From NCBI RefSeq assembly GCF_000743705.1, contig NZ_JQEZ01000001.1:860070-924069 (forward strand): a stretch of 64,000 nucleotides of DNA, in the 5' to 3' direction. The stretch is from Ruegeria halocynthiae. GTDB lineage: Bacteria; Pseudomonadota; Alphaproteobacteria; Rhodobacterales; Rhodobacteraceae. Made by a program: the position numbers and the translations under genes. Below the pieces are notes generated by a model that was not told where the DNA came from, did not search any database, and saw only the letters and a list, made by a program, of their open reading frames with translations. Each line of letters opens with the position of its first letter. Position 1 is the first letter of the stretch. Below are positions 26,110 through 35,496 of the stretch, piece by piece.

Positions 26110-27888
26110 TTAAAGGGGCCAGATCAGCGGGATCAGCAGCGACGCCAGAAATCCGACGGTCAGGTTCAGCGGAATGCCGACCTTCATGAAATCGACGAAC
26201 CGATACCCGCCCGGGCCGTAAACCATCATGTTGGTCTGATATCCGATCGGCGTCGCGAACGAGGCCGAGGCCGCCACCATCACCGCAACCACCAACGGGC
26301 GCGGATCAATTCCCACCGCCTGCGCCAGCCCGATGGCAATCGGCGTTACTACCACGGCCACCGCGTTATTCGATACAAGCTCGGTCAGGACCGAGGTCAA
26401 AAGGTAGACGGCCCAAATGATCAGGAACGGCGGCAGGTTTCCCAGACCGGGTGCGATGGCTTCGACAATCAGCGAAACCGCCCCGGATTTGTCCAGCGCC
26501 GCACCGATGGCCAGCATGGAAAAGATCAACGCCAGAAGACGGCCCTCGACAAAGGAAAACGCCTCATCAGCGTCAATGCAGCGCGTGATCAGAACCACCG
26601 CCACCGCCAGAACCGACAGCAACAGGATCGGCGCAACACCCAGCGCGGCCAGCGCCACGATACCCACAAGCGACCCAATCGCAATCGGTGCGTGGCTGCG
26701 CCGGAACGCGCGGGCCGAGGGCTGGGTGACATCAACCATTTCCATGTCCGCAGCCAGTTTTTGGATATCCCCCGGGGCACCTTCCAGCAGCAAGGTATCG
26801 CCGACCCGTACCACCAGTTCATCCAGCTGACGACCGATATTCTGGTTCCGTCGATGCACCGCCAGCACATAGACACCATACCGGCGGCGCAGGCGCAGCG
26901 TTCCCAACGCCCGCCCCACCATGCGGCAGCCGGGGGTGATCAGCACCTCGACCGTTTTGGTTTCAACCGCCGAAACCTGATCGACCCGTTTAAGTTCCTT
27001 GTTGCTTTGCAGGCTCAGCAGCTCTGTCATCTGGGTGCGCAGAACCACGCGGTCGCCGACATTCAGCGTCACGCCCTGCAGATTGCGCCGCAGCGACTCG
27101 TCGCCCCGGATCACGTCGATCAGGCGCACGCCCGGACGTTTGAACAGCTGAACCCCCGTCACCTCGCGCCCGATCAGGTTGCTTTCGGGGGGGATCACCG
27201 CCTCGGTAAAGAACTTCATCCTCGAACGATCACTCAGCAACGAGGCCATGCTGTCGCGTTCCGGTAACAAGCGCGGCGCGACAAAGCGCAGGTAGAACAT
27301 GCCGTAGATCACCAGTGCGATACCCAGCGGTGTCACCTCGAAAATCGTGAATGCGGCCATGCCTTGCGACCGGGCCACACCATCCACCAGCAGGTTGGTC
27401 GAGGTTCCGATCAGGGTCAGCGTACCGCCCAGAATGGCCGCATAGCTCAGCGGGATCAGCAGTTTCGAGGCCGGGACATTCAGCGTACGAGCGATCTGGA
27501 CAAAGACCGGGATCATCACCACCACAACAGGGGTGTTCGACACAACGGCCGAGGCGATAACAACAAACGCCATCAGCAAGCCGATGGCAATTCGCGGGTT
27601 CACCTGCGCCTGTTTCTGCGCGGTTGAGGTGAACGCATCCAATGCCCCGGTACGGACCAGCGCGCCCATGATGATAAACATCGCAGCAATCGTCCAAGGC
27701 GCCGGATTGGACAACACAGCCAGCGCGCTTTGATACGGCAGGATGCCTGTCACCAGCATCAGCGCGACACCCCCGATGGCGACAACCTCGGTCGGGTATA
27801 CTTCGCGCAGGAACATGATGAACATGCCCGCGACAATCATCAGCGCCAGTATCGCGCTGCCCATTTCTGTCAGTTGAAGGAATTGCAT
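26110..27888 (-). CDS. SLC13-type permease with two TrkA-C domains (second of two)
   Basis: A 592-residue transporter with the same build as the one at 20140-21912: helices at both ends and two TrkA-C domains in the middle (about 210-375). Start at the ATG at 27888 (MQFLQLTEMG); a longer frame would take in 20 Arg-rich upstream residues. Motifs: SNTPVVVVMIPVF and YAAILGGTLTLIGTSTNLLVDG in the first half, SNNAVAVVVTPIAIGLAQ and ASFATPIGYQTNMMVYGPGGYRFVDF in the second. Likely carries sulfate or a di/tricarboxylate. Single gene. Confidence 0.85.
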   Translation of the reverse strand: MQFLQLTEMGSAILALMIVAGMFIMFLREVYPTEVVAIGGVALMLVTGILPYQSALAVLSNPAPWTIAAMFIIMGALVRTGALDAFTSTAQKQAQVNPRIAIGLLMAFVVIASAVVSNTPVVVVMIPVFVQIARTLNVPASKLLIPLSYAAILGGTLTLIGTSTNLLVDGVARSQGMAAFTIFEVTPLGIALVIYGMFYLRFVAPRLLPERDSMASLLSDRSRMKFFTEAVIPPESNLIGREVTGVQLFKRPGVRLIDVIRGDESLRRNLQGVTLNVGDRVVLRTQMTELLSLQSNKELKRVDQVSAVETKTVEVLITPGCRMVGRALGTLRLRRRYGVYVLAVHRRNQNIGRQLDELVVRVGDTLLLEGAPGDIQKLAADMEMVDVTQPSARAFRRSHAPIAIGSLVGIVALAALGVAPILLLSVLAVAVVLITRCIDADEAFSFVEGRLLALIFSMLAIGAALDKSGAVSLIVEAIAPGLGNLPPFLIIWAVYLLTSVLTELVSNNAVAVVVTPIAIGLAQAVGIDPRPLVVAVMVAASASFATPIGYQTNMMVYGPGGYRFVDFMKVGIPLNLTVGFLASLLIPLIWPL

Positions 27889-27978
27889 TCTTGGTATTCT
27901 GTCCGAACCCTGGCCTGGCTTGCGCGCCCGACAGGCAGTTTCCCGCATTGCGCGCGGCAGAGCAAGCCTGACGTGGTT

Positions 27979-28794
27979 TTACTGCGGCCCTGCCTGTTGC
28001 AGACGGCCACCAATGCGCACCATATGCACAGATTTCGCCTGACCGTTACGATCATCGGTTTCAACGAAAACACCGCTTAGCGTGGCCTCGCCATTGGCTG
28101 GGGTAAAGCGGGCTTTGGGCATTCCGGTGATGAAACGACGCATCGGTTCCACCTTGTCCATCCCAATGACCGAGTCATAATCGCCGCACATGCCCGCATC
28201 GGTCAGATAGGCCGTGCCGCCCGGCAGAATCTGCGCGTCCCCCGTCGGCACATGCGTATGCGTGCCCACGACAAGGCTGGCCCGCTTGTCGCAATAATGC
28301 CCCATGGCCATCTTCTCGGACGTCGCCTCGCAATGCATATCAACGATGATCGCTTGCGCCTGCCCGCCGCGCGGGTGCGATTTCAGAACCGGCTCAATGG
28401 CCGAAAACGGGTCATCAAAGGGGCGCTTCATAAAGACCTGCCCCAGCACCTGCACCACCAGCACCTTGCGCCCCCCCGGCGCGGTATACAGGCGATGCCC
28501 CCGGCCCGGTGCGCCCTTGGCAAAATTCACCGGGCGCACGATGCGCGGCTCGCTCTCGATGAATTGCAGCATGTCTTTCTGATCGAACGCGTGGTCGCCC
28601 AACGTCAGGCAATCCGCCCCCGCGTCCAGCAACAGTTTGGCGTGATCACCGGTCAGCCCCATCCCGTTCGAGGCGTTCTCGCCATTGACCACAACAAAAT
28701 CCAGCCGCCATTCGTCCCGCAAACGCGGCAGATGCTGCTGTATGGCCGTGCGTCCCGCGCGGCCCATGACGTCACCCAGAAAAAGTATCCTCAT
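27979..28794 (-). CDS. YmdB-type metallophosphoesterase (TIGR00282 family)
   Basis: A 271-residue cytoplasmic enzyme. I start at the ATG at 28794 (MRILFLGDVMGRAGR); an upstream open frame to 28989 covers the divergent lipoprotein gene. Metal ligands are visible in G-D-V-M-G-R, V-N-G-E-N-A-S-N-G, L-G-D-H-A-F-D, D-M-H-C-E-A-T-S-E-K and G-T-H-T-H-V-P-T-x-D. The Bacillus YmdB protein is a phosphodiesterase acting on cyclic nucleotides and influencing cell-fate choice; many alphaproteobacteria have one. Substrate here not known. Confidence 0.88.
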   Translation of the reverse strand: MRILFLGDVMGRAGRTAIQQHLPRLRDEWRLDFVVVNGENASNGMGLTGDHAKLLLDAGADCLTLGDHAFDQKDMLQFIESEPRIVRPVNFAKGAPGRGHRLYTAPGGRKVLVVQVLGQVFMKRPFDDPFSAIEPVLKSHPRGGQAQAIIVDMHCEATSEKMAMGHYCDKRASLVVGTHTHVPTGDAQILPGGTAYLTDAGMCGDYDSVIGMDKVEPMRRFITGMPKARFTPANGEATLSGVFVETDDRNGQAKSVHMVRIGGRLQQAGPQ

Positions 28795-28883
28795 CCGATC
28801 TGTCCTAAGTGTGGTAATGGCCAAGCACAAGCGATTAAGCTGCCTGCATAATCTGTCAAAGCACATTACACTGGAGATTCTTG

Positions 28884-29117
28884 ATGACTCGCATCTTTCT
28901 GACCGCCATTGGCCTGACTTCATTGGCGGCTTGCGATCAAACCCCGACAGGCGATTCCACCGCGCAGCTGGCGAACCCGGCAGCAACATATTGCATCGAC
29001 CGCGGTGCGAAATATGAAATTCGTGACGGCGACAACGGACAGTCAGGGGTTTGTATCCTGCCGGATGGACGCGAAGTGGACGCCTGGGAATTCTTCCGCG
29101 AAAACCATCCGGGCTGA
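28884..29117 (+). CDS. DUF333 small lipoprotein
   Basis: A 77-residue lipoprotein. The ATG at 28884 follows GGAG (28873-28876). Signal MTRIFLTAIGLTSLAAC with the lipidated Cys at residue 17. The mature part is the DUF333 motif: ANPAATYCIDRGAKYEI...GVCILPDGREVDAWEFFRE, with its conserved A-x-P-A-x-x-Y-C and C-x-L-P-D-G. In Gammaproteobacteria such domains are linked to heat-shock HslJ-type proteins. Function unknown. Converges on the cyclo-ligase gene. Confidence 0.85.
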   Translation: MTRIFLTAIGLTSLAACDQTPTGDSTAQLANPAATYCIDRGAKYEIRDGDNGQSGVCILPDGREVDAWEFFRENHPG

Positions 29118-29122
29118 CCGGA

Positions 29123-29686
29123 TCAGGCCGAAAAGGTCAGAACCCGGCTTTCAGTGATCACCATATCCAGCGGCTGATCCGTGGGCTCCAACGGAAGCCC
29201 ATCGGCCTCTTGCGCGTCAAAGGCGAACCCGATGGCCAGCGTCGGACGTTTGGCGCGCAACCCTTCCAGCGTGCGATCATAGAAGCCGCCGCCATAACCC
29301 AGCCTGCCACCCTGCGCGTCAAAGGCAACCAGAGGAACGATCAGGATTTCGGGGTCGAAATAACCGTCGACCTCGGGCACTTTGGCCCCGAACGGGCCGT
29401 CTTTCAACGCGCCTTCAGGCGTCCAGCGGGAAAACTTTAACGCCTGCCCTGCGGCCTGAATGACGGGCACCCCAACCGGACCATAGGCTGTGGCCTCGGC
29501 CATTGCGGGCAGCGGATCAATCTCGGTCCGGATTGGCATGTACCCCGACAGGGGAACGCCCCGGTGGCCCGCCAGAACCTCGGAAAGCCGCCCCGCAGCA
29601 CCGGGCACGCGCGTGTCAAACGCGACCTTGCGGCGCGCAAAGGCCGCCTTGCGCGCAGCGGCCTTGATTTCGGTCAAATCGGTCAC
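29123..29686 (-). CDS. 5-formyltetrahydrofolate cyclo-ligase
   Basis: A 187-residue cytoplasmic enzyme that uses ATP to turn 5-formyl-THF into 5,10-methenyl-THF, returning a folate storage form to one-carbon metabolism. The start is GTG at 29686, overlapping the mgtE stop (GTGA), so the two are coupled. Motifs: an N-terminal KAAARKAAFARRK basic patch, SGYMPIRTEIDPLP, and the family signature GGRLGYGGGFYDRTL with its tyrosine and aspartate. Full length for the family. Confidence 0.93.
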   Translation of the reverse strand: MTDLTEIKAAARKAAFARRKVAFDTRVPGAAGRLSEVLAGHRGVPLSGYMPIRTEIDPLPAMAEATAYGPVGVPVIQAAGQALKFSRWTPEGALKDGPFGAKVPEVDGYFDPEILIVPLVAFDAQGGRLGYGGGFYDRTLEGLRAKRPTLAIGFAFDAQEADGLPLEPTDQPLDMVITESRVLTFSA

Positions 29687-31077
29687 AGTAGCACCACGCT
29701 GGCAAGCCCAAGAAAGATAAAGAACCCCATGACATCTGTTGTTGTTGTCACAAAGGTTCCCGACGCCAGCGCCGGGTCCACGCCCAGACGGTCCAGCACC
29801 ACCGGCACTACCGTACCCGCAAACCCGGCGATGATCATGTTCACGACCAAAGCTGAACCGATCACGACCCCCAATAGCGGGGAATCGAACCAAAACATCC
29901 CAACGGTCCCCAAAACGACGGCGAAACACAGCCCGTTCAGCATCCCAACCAGCAATTCCCGCCGGATCACGCGCCCCACGTTCGAACCGGTCAGGTCGCG
30001 TGTCGCCAGCGCCCGCACCGCAACCGTCAGCGACTGTGTCCCGGCATTGCCGCCCATCGACGCCACGATCGGCATCAGAATGGCCAGCGCCACCAATTGA
30101 TCAATCGCCGCCTCGAATCGCGAAATCACCAACGAGGCGCAGATCGCCGTACACAGGTTCACCGCCAGCCATGGCAGACGCCGCTTGCTGGTCTCGGCCA
30201 CACTGTCCGAAAGCGAGCTTTCGTCGCTGACACCGGCAAGGCGCAGCATGTCTTCTTCGTATTCTTCATCCAGAACTGCCATCGCGTCGTCGATGGTGAC
30301 CACCCCGACCAGACGCCCATCCCCATCAACCACAGGGGCCGAAATCAGGTGGTACTGGTTGAAGGCATAGGCCACGTCTTCTTCATCCTGGTCCACGGGG
30401 ATGGAGTGAAATTCCTCTTCGGCGATGTCATGCAGCGGCACGTCGCGTCGGGTGGCCATCAGCTTGCCCAGCGTGACCTGCGCCACGGGCTTCAGCCGCG
30501 GGTCGACCAGAACGACGTGATAAAACTGTTCGGGCAGATCGTCGTTGGCGCGCATAAAGTCGATGGCCTGGCCCACCGCCCAGTGCTCGGGCGCCATGAC
30601 AACCTCGCGCTGCATGAGGCGCCCGGCCGAATTCTCGGGGTAGGACAGCGCCTGTTCCGCCGCGACCCGCTCGGAATCCTCCAGCGCGTCAAGGATGGCT
30701 TCCTGCTGGGGCTCTTCCAGATCTTCCAGCAGGTCGACGACGTCGTCGCTTTCCATGTCGCGGACAGCTTCGGCCAGAACGTCGGGGCGCAGTACGCTGA
30801 TGACTTCTTCGCGGACAGCCTCATCCAGTTCCGACAGGATATCACCGTCGAAATCCTTGTCGTACAGCCGGATCAGACGCGCACGGTCATAGGGATTGAT
30901 CTGTTCCAGAAGGTCCGCAATGTCCGCCGCGTGCAGCGGCTCCATCAACTCGGTCAGCTTGTCGCGGTCGCTTACATCAACCGCATACAGAATCGCCGCC
31001 ACGGTCCGGCGGCCCAGTGCATAGACATCATCGTCATTGGTGGATTCGGTCACGGGTTCATCAAAGCCTGTCGTCAT
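29683..31077 (-). CDS. mgtE: Magnesium transporter
   Basis: A 464-residue MgtE channel. Order: an acidic helical N domain (about 20-140, with LHAADIADLLEQI and SDDVVDLLEDLEEPQQEAIL), two CBS domains (about 150-270) that sense cytoplasmic Mg2+, a connecting helix, and five membrane helices (about 300-464). The pore motif MGGNAGTQSLTV and the second-half acidic residue in FVTTTTDVMGFF are present. It lets Mg2+ in when the cytoplasmic pool falls. No Mg2+ riboswitch is recognisable in the 132 nt upstream. Coupled to the folate gene by 4 nt. Confidence 0.95.
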   Translation of the reverse strand: MTTGFDEPVTESTNDDDVYALGRRTVAAILYAVDVSDRDKLTELMEPLHAADIADLLEQINPYDRARLIRLYDKDFDGDILSELDEAVREEVISVLRPDVLAEAVRDMESDDVVDLLEDLEEPQQEAILDALEDSERVAAEQALSYPENSAGRLMQREVVMAPEHWAVGQAIDFMRANDDLPEQFYHVVLVDPRLKPVAQVTLGKLMATRRDVPLHDIAEEEFHSIPVDQDEEDVAYAFNQYHLISAPVVDGDGRLVGVVTIDDAMAVLDEEYEEDMLRLAGVSDESSLSDSVAETSKRRLPWLAVNLCTAICASLVISRFEAAIDQLVALAILMPIVASMGGNAGTQSLTVAVRALATRDLTGSNVGRVIRRELLVGMLNGLCFAVVLGTVGMFWFDSPLLGVVIGSALVVNMIIAGFAGTVVPVVLDRLGVDPALASGTFVTTTTDVMGFFIFLGLASVVLL

Positions 31078-31215
31078 GTCTGCCCCCGCTCGCTGGTCAT
31101 TGACCCCTAATTAGAAGAAGCAGCTACCGGAAAACAATGACAATGCGCCGATTTACCGACAACTTTCCCATGCTTATGCTGTTTCACAGTCCCATACAGC
31201 CGGAGAGAGATGAAA

Positions 31216-32505
31216 ATGGCGCATAAAACGCTGCTGAAAGGGCGCGTCCTGAGTTTCGATGGATCGCCGTTCGAGGGTGACCCGACAGACGCGGTGACCA
31301 TCAACGAGGCGGTTCTGATCGAAGATGGCCGCATCGTCGCAGTTGCGGATGCCAACAGCCTGCGCACCGCCCACCCTGACGCCAGTGTGGTGGACCACGG
31401 CCAGCATGTGATCATGGCCGGATTTGTGGATTCGCATGTGCATTATCCCCAGACCGCGATGATCGCCAGCTGGGGCAAACGCCTGATCGACTGGCTGAAC
31501 ACCTATACCTTCCCCGAAGAGATGAAGTTCGGCGACAACGCCTATGCCGCCGAGATCGCCAACCGTTACCTTGACCTGACGGCGGCGCATGGCACCACGA
31601 CGATGTGCAGTTTCTGCACCATTCACCCCGAAAGCGTCGATGCCTTCTTTACGGCGGCACAACAGCGCAATCAGCGCGTTGTGGCGGGCAAAACCTGCAT
31701 GGATCGCAACGCGCCCGAAGGGCTGCGGGACACCGCGCAAACGGCCTATGATCAATCCGCCGCCCTACTTGAGAAATGGCATGGCATCGACCGCCTGTCT
31801 TACGCCATCACCCCGCGCTTTTCGCCCACATCCACGCCCGAACAGCTTGAGGCCATGGGCGCGCTTTGGGCAGAGCACCCGCATTGCCTGATGCAAACCC
31901 ACCTGAGCGAGCAAACCGATGAGATCGCCTGGGTTCGTGAGCTATTCCCCGAAGCGCGCGACTATCTGGACACTTACGAAAAATTCGGCCTGCTGGGCTC
32001 GCATGGTGTCTACGGGCACGTCATCCATCTGGAAGCGCGCGAACGCGACAGGCTGCGCGAGGTGGACGCGGCGCTGATCCACTGCCCGACCTCGAACACA
32101 TTCATCGGCTCGGGCCTGTTCGATATGGATGGGTTGATGCGTGGCGGCCACCGGGTCGGGTTGGCGACGGATACCGGCGGCGGGTCCAGCTTTTCCATGC
32201 TGCGTACGATGGCAGCGGCCTATGAGGTCGGCCAACTGCGCGGGGCGCCCCTGCACGCTGCTCAATTGCTATGGCTGGGCACCGTCGGTTCCGCCCGCGC
32301 GCTGCGTCTGGACGACAGTATCGGCAATGTCGCACCAGGGATGGAGGCGGATCTGATCGTGCTCGACCTCGCCTCGACCCCCGCCATTGCCCAGCGCGAG
32401 GCCTGCGCCGAAGACCTGTGGGAGGCGATCTTTCCTACCATCATGATGGGCGACGACCGGGCAATTGCCGAGGTCCGGATCAGCGGGGAACGCGTCAGCC
32501 CCTAG
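31216..32505 (+). CDS. guaD: Guanine deaminase
   Basis: A 429-residue amidohydrolase converting guanine to xanthine. GGAGA at 31202-31206 favours the ATG at 31216; the ATG at 31210, two codons earlier, is also possible. Zinc ligands: the H-V-H of DSHVHYPQT, the His in MQTHLSEQTDE, VYGHVIHL, and the aspartate in GLATDTGGGSSFSML. The CSFCTIHPESVDAFF and NRVVAGKTCMDRNAPEGL-like segments are specific to GuaD. Ends convergently with an 8-oxoguanine deaminase gene; the CTAG at 32502-32505 gives both stop codons. Supports use of purines as a nitrogen source. Confidence 0.95.
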   Translation: MAHKTLLKGRVLSFDGSPFEGDPTDAVTINEAVLIEDGRIVAVADANSLRTAHPDASVVDHGQHVIMAGFVDSHVHYPQTAMIASWGKRLIDWLNTYTFPEEMKFGDNAYAAEIANRYLDLTAAHGTTTMCSFCTIHPESVDAFFTAAQQRNQRVVAGKTCMDRNAPEGLRDTAQTAYDQSAALLEKWHGIDRLSYAITPRFSPTSTPEQLEAMGALWAEHPHCLMQTHLSEQTDEIAWVRELFPEARDYLDTYEKFGLLGSHGVYGHVIHLEARERDRLREVDAALIHCPTSNTFIGSGLFDMDGLMRGGHRVGLATDTGGGSSFSMLRTMAAAYEVGQLRGAPLHAAQLLWLGTVGSARALRLDDSIGNVAPGMEADLIVLDLASTPAIAQREACAEDLWEAIFPTIMMGDDRAIAEVRISGERVSP

Positions 32506-33836
32506 GGTCGCAAAGCCCGTGCCAACTGGTTCTGCCGTTCGATCACGCGGGGCATGTCCAACGTGGTGACATGCCCATCACGCACGATCTGACGGCCCTC
32601 GACGAACAGGTGTTTGACCTTCATCGGCCCGGCCAGCAGCAAGGCCGCCGGGTCCCAGCTGCCTGCGCTTTCGATGCAGTTTGTATCCCAGACGGCGATG
32701 TCCGCGCGTTTGCCCGGTTCCAGCCGCCCGCAATCGGGCCGGTTCAGAACGTCCGCGCCGCCCCGCGTGGCGATCTCAAGCGCTTCGCGCGACGACATCG
32801 CATCCGCGCCATTGGCCACCCGTTGCAACAGCATGGCCTGGCGCGCCTCCAGCATCAGGCTGCCATTGTCGTTGCTGGCCGACCCGTCTGCGCCCAATCC
32901 AACAGGCACCCCCCGGTCCCGCATGGCGCGCACTGGCGCGATGCCCGATCCCAGCCGACAGTTGGAACAGGGACAATGCGCAACCCCGGTTTGGGTCCGC
33001 GCAAACAGGTCGATCTCGGCCCCGTCCAGTTTAACACAATGCGCGTGCCAGACGTCCGGGCCGGTCCAACCCAGATCTTCGGCATATTGGCCCGGACGGC
33101 ACCCGAACTGCGCCTGCGAATAGGCGATATCCTCGTCATTCTCGGCCAGATGGGTGTGCAACATCACGCCCTTGTCGCGCGCCAGAATCGCCGTGTCCCG
33201 CATCAGATCGCGGCTGACGGAAAAGGGCGAGCATGGGGCCAGCCCGACCCGGCACATCGCGCCTTCGGACGGGTCGTGAAACGCATCAACCACGCGGACC
33301 ATGTCGTCAAGAATTGCAGATTCGCCTTCCACCAGCGCGTCCGGCGGCAGCCCGCCATCGCTTTCGCCAATGCTCATCGCACCGCGTGTCGGGTGAAATC
33401 GCAAGCCGATCTCGGCAGCGGCGGCGATCGTATCGTCCAGCCGGGCACCGTTGGGATACAGATACAGATGATCGGAACTGAGCGTGCAGCCCGACAGCGC
33501 CAGCTCGGCCAAACCAATCTGGGCCGAGACAAACATCTCCTCGGGCCCAAAACCGGCCCAGATGGGGTAGAGCGCCTTCAGCCAGCCAAACAACAGCGCG
33601 TCCTGCCCGCCGGGCACCGCACGGGTCAGGGTTTGGTACAGGTGATGATGCGTGTTCACCAGACCCGGCGTCACCACACATCCGGCGGCATCATGAACCT
33701 CTCCGGTGGTGTGCAGCCCGTGGCCGACCTGTTCGATCTGCCCGTCGCGGATCAGAATATCGCCACCGGACAACTCGCGGCGCGTGTCATCCATCGTCAG
33801 GATGGTGTCCGCATTTTTGATAAGGATTTCGGTCAT
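32502..33836 (-). CDS. 8-oxoguanine deaminase
   Basis: A 444-residue amidohydrolase. Start at the ATG at 33836 (MTEILIKNADTIL). Metal motif N-T-H-H-H-L-Y-Q with His63-65, LHTHLAENDEDI, WHAHCVKL and the aspartate in GLGADGSASND. The pattern THHHLYQTLTRA...LFGWLKALYPIW and the C-E-x-x-S group of SGCTLSSDHLYLYP fit the 8-oxoguanine deaminase / hydroxydechloroatrazine-type cluster; I prefer 8-oxoguanine deaminase because it is beside guaD. It would make urate from the oxidised base and so detoxify or salvage it. Confidence 0.82.
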   Translation of the reverse strand: MTEILIKNADTILTMDDTRRELSGGDILIRDGQIEQVGHGLHTTGEVHDAAGCVVTPGLVNTHHHLYQTLTRAVPGGQDALLFGWLKALYPIWAGFGPEEMFVSAQIGLAELALSGCTLSSDHLYLYPNGARLDDTIAAAAEIGLRFHPTRGAMSIGESDGGLPPDALVEGESAILDDMVRVVDAFHDPSEGAMCRVGLAPCSPFSVSRDLMRDTAILARDKGVMLHTHLAENDEDIAYSQAQFGCRPGQYAEDLGWTGPDVWHAHCVKLDGAEIDLFARTQTGVAHCPCSNCRLGSGIAPVRAMRDRGVPVGLGADGSASNDNGSLMLEARQAMLLQRVANGADAMSSREALEIATRGGADVLNRPDCGRLEPGKRADIAVWDTNCIESAGSWDPAALLLAGPMKVKHLFVEGRQIVRDGHVTTLDMPRVIERQNQLARALRP

Positions 33837-33950
33837 ATCGCCCCCTTGCATCAACCCGTTTCATGCAAGAAGAGCGTGGGCTGGCGGAAAACGGGTATAA
33901 GAACCAGCCGGGCAAATTCTAACCGCCCGAACATGACCCGGCAACCACTT

Positions 33951-34742
33951 TCAGTGGTGGCGCAAAAGGTCCAACGCCGCCGCGTGCAGATCGGCGTTTG
34001 CTGCCGCCAACGCCCGGCCCCCTTCGTGCACGGGGTTGCCCTGCCAATCGGTGACGACACCTCCCGCAGCCTCGATCACCGCAATCGGGGCCTGAATGTC
34101 ATAAGCGTTCAGGCCGGCCTCGATCACCAGATCGACCTGCCCCGCCGCCAGCAGAGCATAAGCATAGCAGTCCATGCCATAACGGGTCAGTTGCACGTGT
34201 TGCGCCACGGCCTCGAACCCGGCGCGGTCTTCGGGGGTGCCAACTTCGGGGAAGGTGGTGAACAGAATCGCCTGATCCAGACTGGGCGTCGGGCGGGTTT
34301 TCAACGGCATAGTGCCGGTCGGGCCGGTCACCTGCGCGATATCTGCCGACCCCACGAAACGTTCGCCGATATAGGGCTGGTCAATGACGCCCATGATCGG
34401 GCCGTCTTGCGTGCTTAGCGCGATCAGCACACCCCAAGTCGGCGTGCCGCTGATGAAACCGCGCGTGCCGTCGATCGGGTCCAGAACCCATGTCCGGCCA
34501 CTGCTGCCTTGGACACGGCCAAATTCCTCGCCAAAGATGCCATCGGTGGGGCGATGTTTGGCCAGAACGTCCCGCATCGCTTTTTCCGCGTTCCGGTCAG
34601 CGATTGTAACCGGGTCGAATCCGTCGGCCAGCTTGTTGGCAGTTTCAAGGTTGGACTGTCTGAACAGCGGAAGAATGACCGCACGCGCCGCGTCGGCCAT
34701 TGCTTCGGCTACTTCAAGATCACTGAACGAGGTCTCTTTCAT
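33951..34742 (-). CDS. hisN: Histidinol-phosphatase, inositol-monophosphatase type
   Basis: A 263-residue Mg2+-dependent phosphatase. The IMPase motifs are clear: GEEFG (residues 71-75), VLDPIDGTRGFISG with Asp88 and Asp91, and AYDIQAPIAVIEAAGG near the C-terminus. The TRGFISGTPTWG sequence after the DPIDGT motif is the variant seen in HisN-type histidinol-phosphatases rather than true inositol phosphatases or CysQ. It would remove phosphate from L-histidinol phosphate, the eighth step of histidine synthesis. Not beside other his genes, which is common in alphaproteobacteria. Confidence 0.85.
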   Translation of the reverse strand: MKETSFSDLEVAEAMADAARAVILPLFRQSNLETANKLADGFDPVTIADRNAEKAMRDVLAKHRPTDGIFGEEFGRVQGSSGRTWVLDPIDGTRGFISGTPTWGVLIALSTQDGPIMGVIDQPYIGERFVGSADIAQVTGPTGTMPLKTRPTPSLDQAILFTTFPEVGTPEDRAGFEAVAQHVQLTRYGMDCYAYALLAAGQVDLVIEAGLNAYDIQAPIAVIEAAGGVVTDWQGNPVHEGGRALAAANADLHAAALDLLRHH

Positions 34743-34786
34743 GCGCTATCCGTGCGGATCGCGCACAACAGAGTCAACCCGCCAAA

Positions 34787-35158
34787 TCATGCGACGTCGC
34801 TGAGAACCCGAGCCAATTCAAACAGGCGGCGGCGCTGGTTTTCAGGGATCGCATAGTAGGATCGAACCAGATCCAGCGCTTCCTTGTCCCCCATCAGATC
34901 GGCAGGAACCGACTTTTTGCCCGCATTTTCTTTTTCGGCCTCCTCCAGACCTTCAAAGAAAAAGCTGACCGGCACATCCAATGCCTCGGCGATATCCCAC
35001 AAGCGGGACGCGCTGATCCGGTTGGCACCTGTTTCATACTTCTGAATTTGCTGAAACTTGATACCAACTTGCTGCGCCAACTGCTGTTGGGTCATGCCAA
35101 TCAGCCAGCGGCGATGCCTTACGCGCTTGCCCACATGGACATCGACGTGATGGGTCAT
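34787..35158 (-). CDS. XRE-family regulator (PraR/SinR-like)
   Basis: A 123-residue DNA-binding protein. The helix-turn-helix covers about residues 9-65 (VGKRVRHRRWLIGMTQQQLAQQVGIKFQQIQKYETGANRIS). A lysine-rich linker follows and then a short C-terminal helix domain (DLVRSYYAIPENQRRRLFELARVL). This layout is that of a widespread alphaproteobacterial regulator typified by PraR of rhizobia, which controls surface and quorum-related genes. Targets here unknown. It has a 338-nt upstream region shared with a divergent oxidoreductase gene. Confidence 0.82.
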   Translation of the reverse strand: MTHHVDVHVGKRVRHRRWLIGMTQQQLAQQVGIKFQQIQKYETGANRISASRLWDIAEALDVPVSFFFEGLEEAEKENAGKKSVPADLMGDKEALDLVRSYYAIPENQRRRLFELARVLSDVA

Positions 35159-35496
35159 TGGTATTCTCCTCTACTACACACAACTGACCTGGATGTGCGA
35201 CATGCTTTTTTACCACAACACTAGCGAGCCGCCCCAAACCTCTTCCCAATTTGGAACATGGCCCCAAATCAGCACCATAGGGCAATATTGCGTCTTTTTG
35301 GACTTTTTTCAAGAAGGTTGAATCTGTTTCGTTCAATAATGGTTTATGGTTGTATCGCAACCGGCCTGCACACGTGCGGGCCAACCCCCTTGCAACTAAC
35401 CCAGATTTCGGCGTCCTCCCCCAGTGTAGCGCACGGTCAAAGATTGACAATTCGCAATCCGCACGAACCTATGCCCGAAAAACACGGAGCACACCC
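35159..35496. other. 338-nt divergent promoter region
   Basis: No gene seen. It carries a TTGAA-N9-TTCAA inverted repeat (35319-35337), GGTTG-N5-CAACC (35348-35362) and GGCC-GCAC/GTGC-GGCC with one mismatch (35363-35382), in a row between the XRE regulator and the quinone oxidoreductase gene. These may be operators or a structured leader of the oxidoreductase mRNA. Confidence 0.45.

Noticed and set aside
31078..31209. Search for a Mg2+ riboswitch upstream of mgtE
   Set aside because: Only 132 nt shared with divergent guaD; no M-box-like paired elements could be seen.
32271..34418. 715-codon plus-strand frame opposite the 8-oxoguanine deaminase and hisN genes
   Set aside because: Spans two well-supported minus-strand enzymes and matches nothing known.
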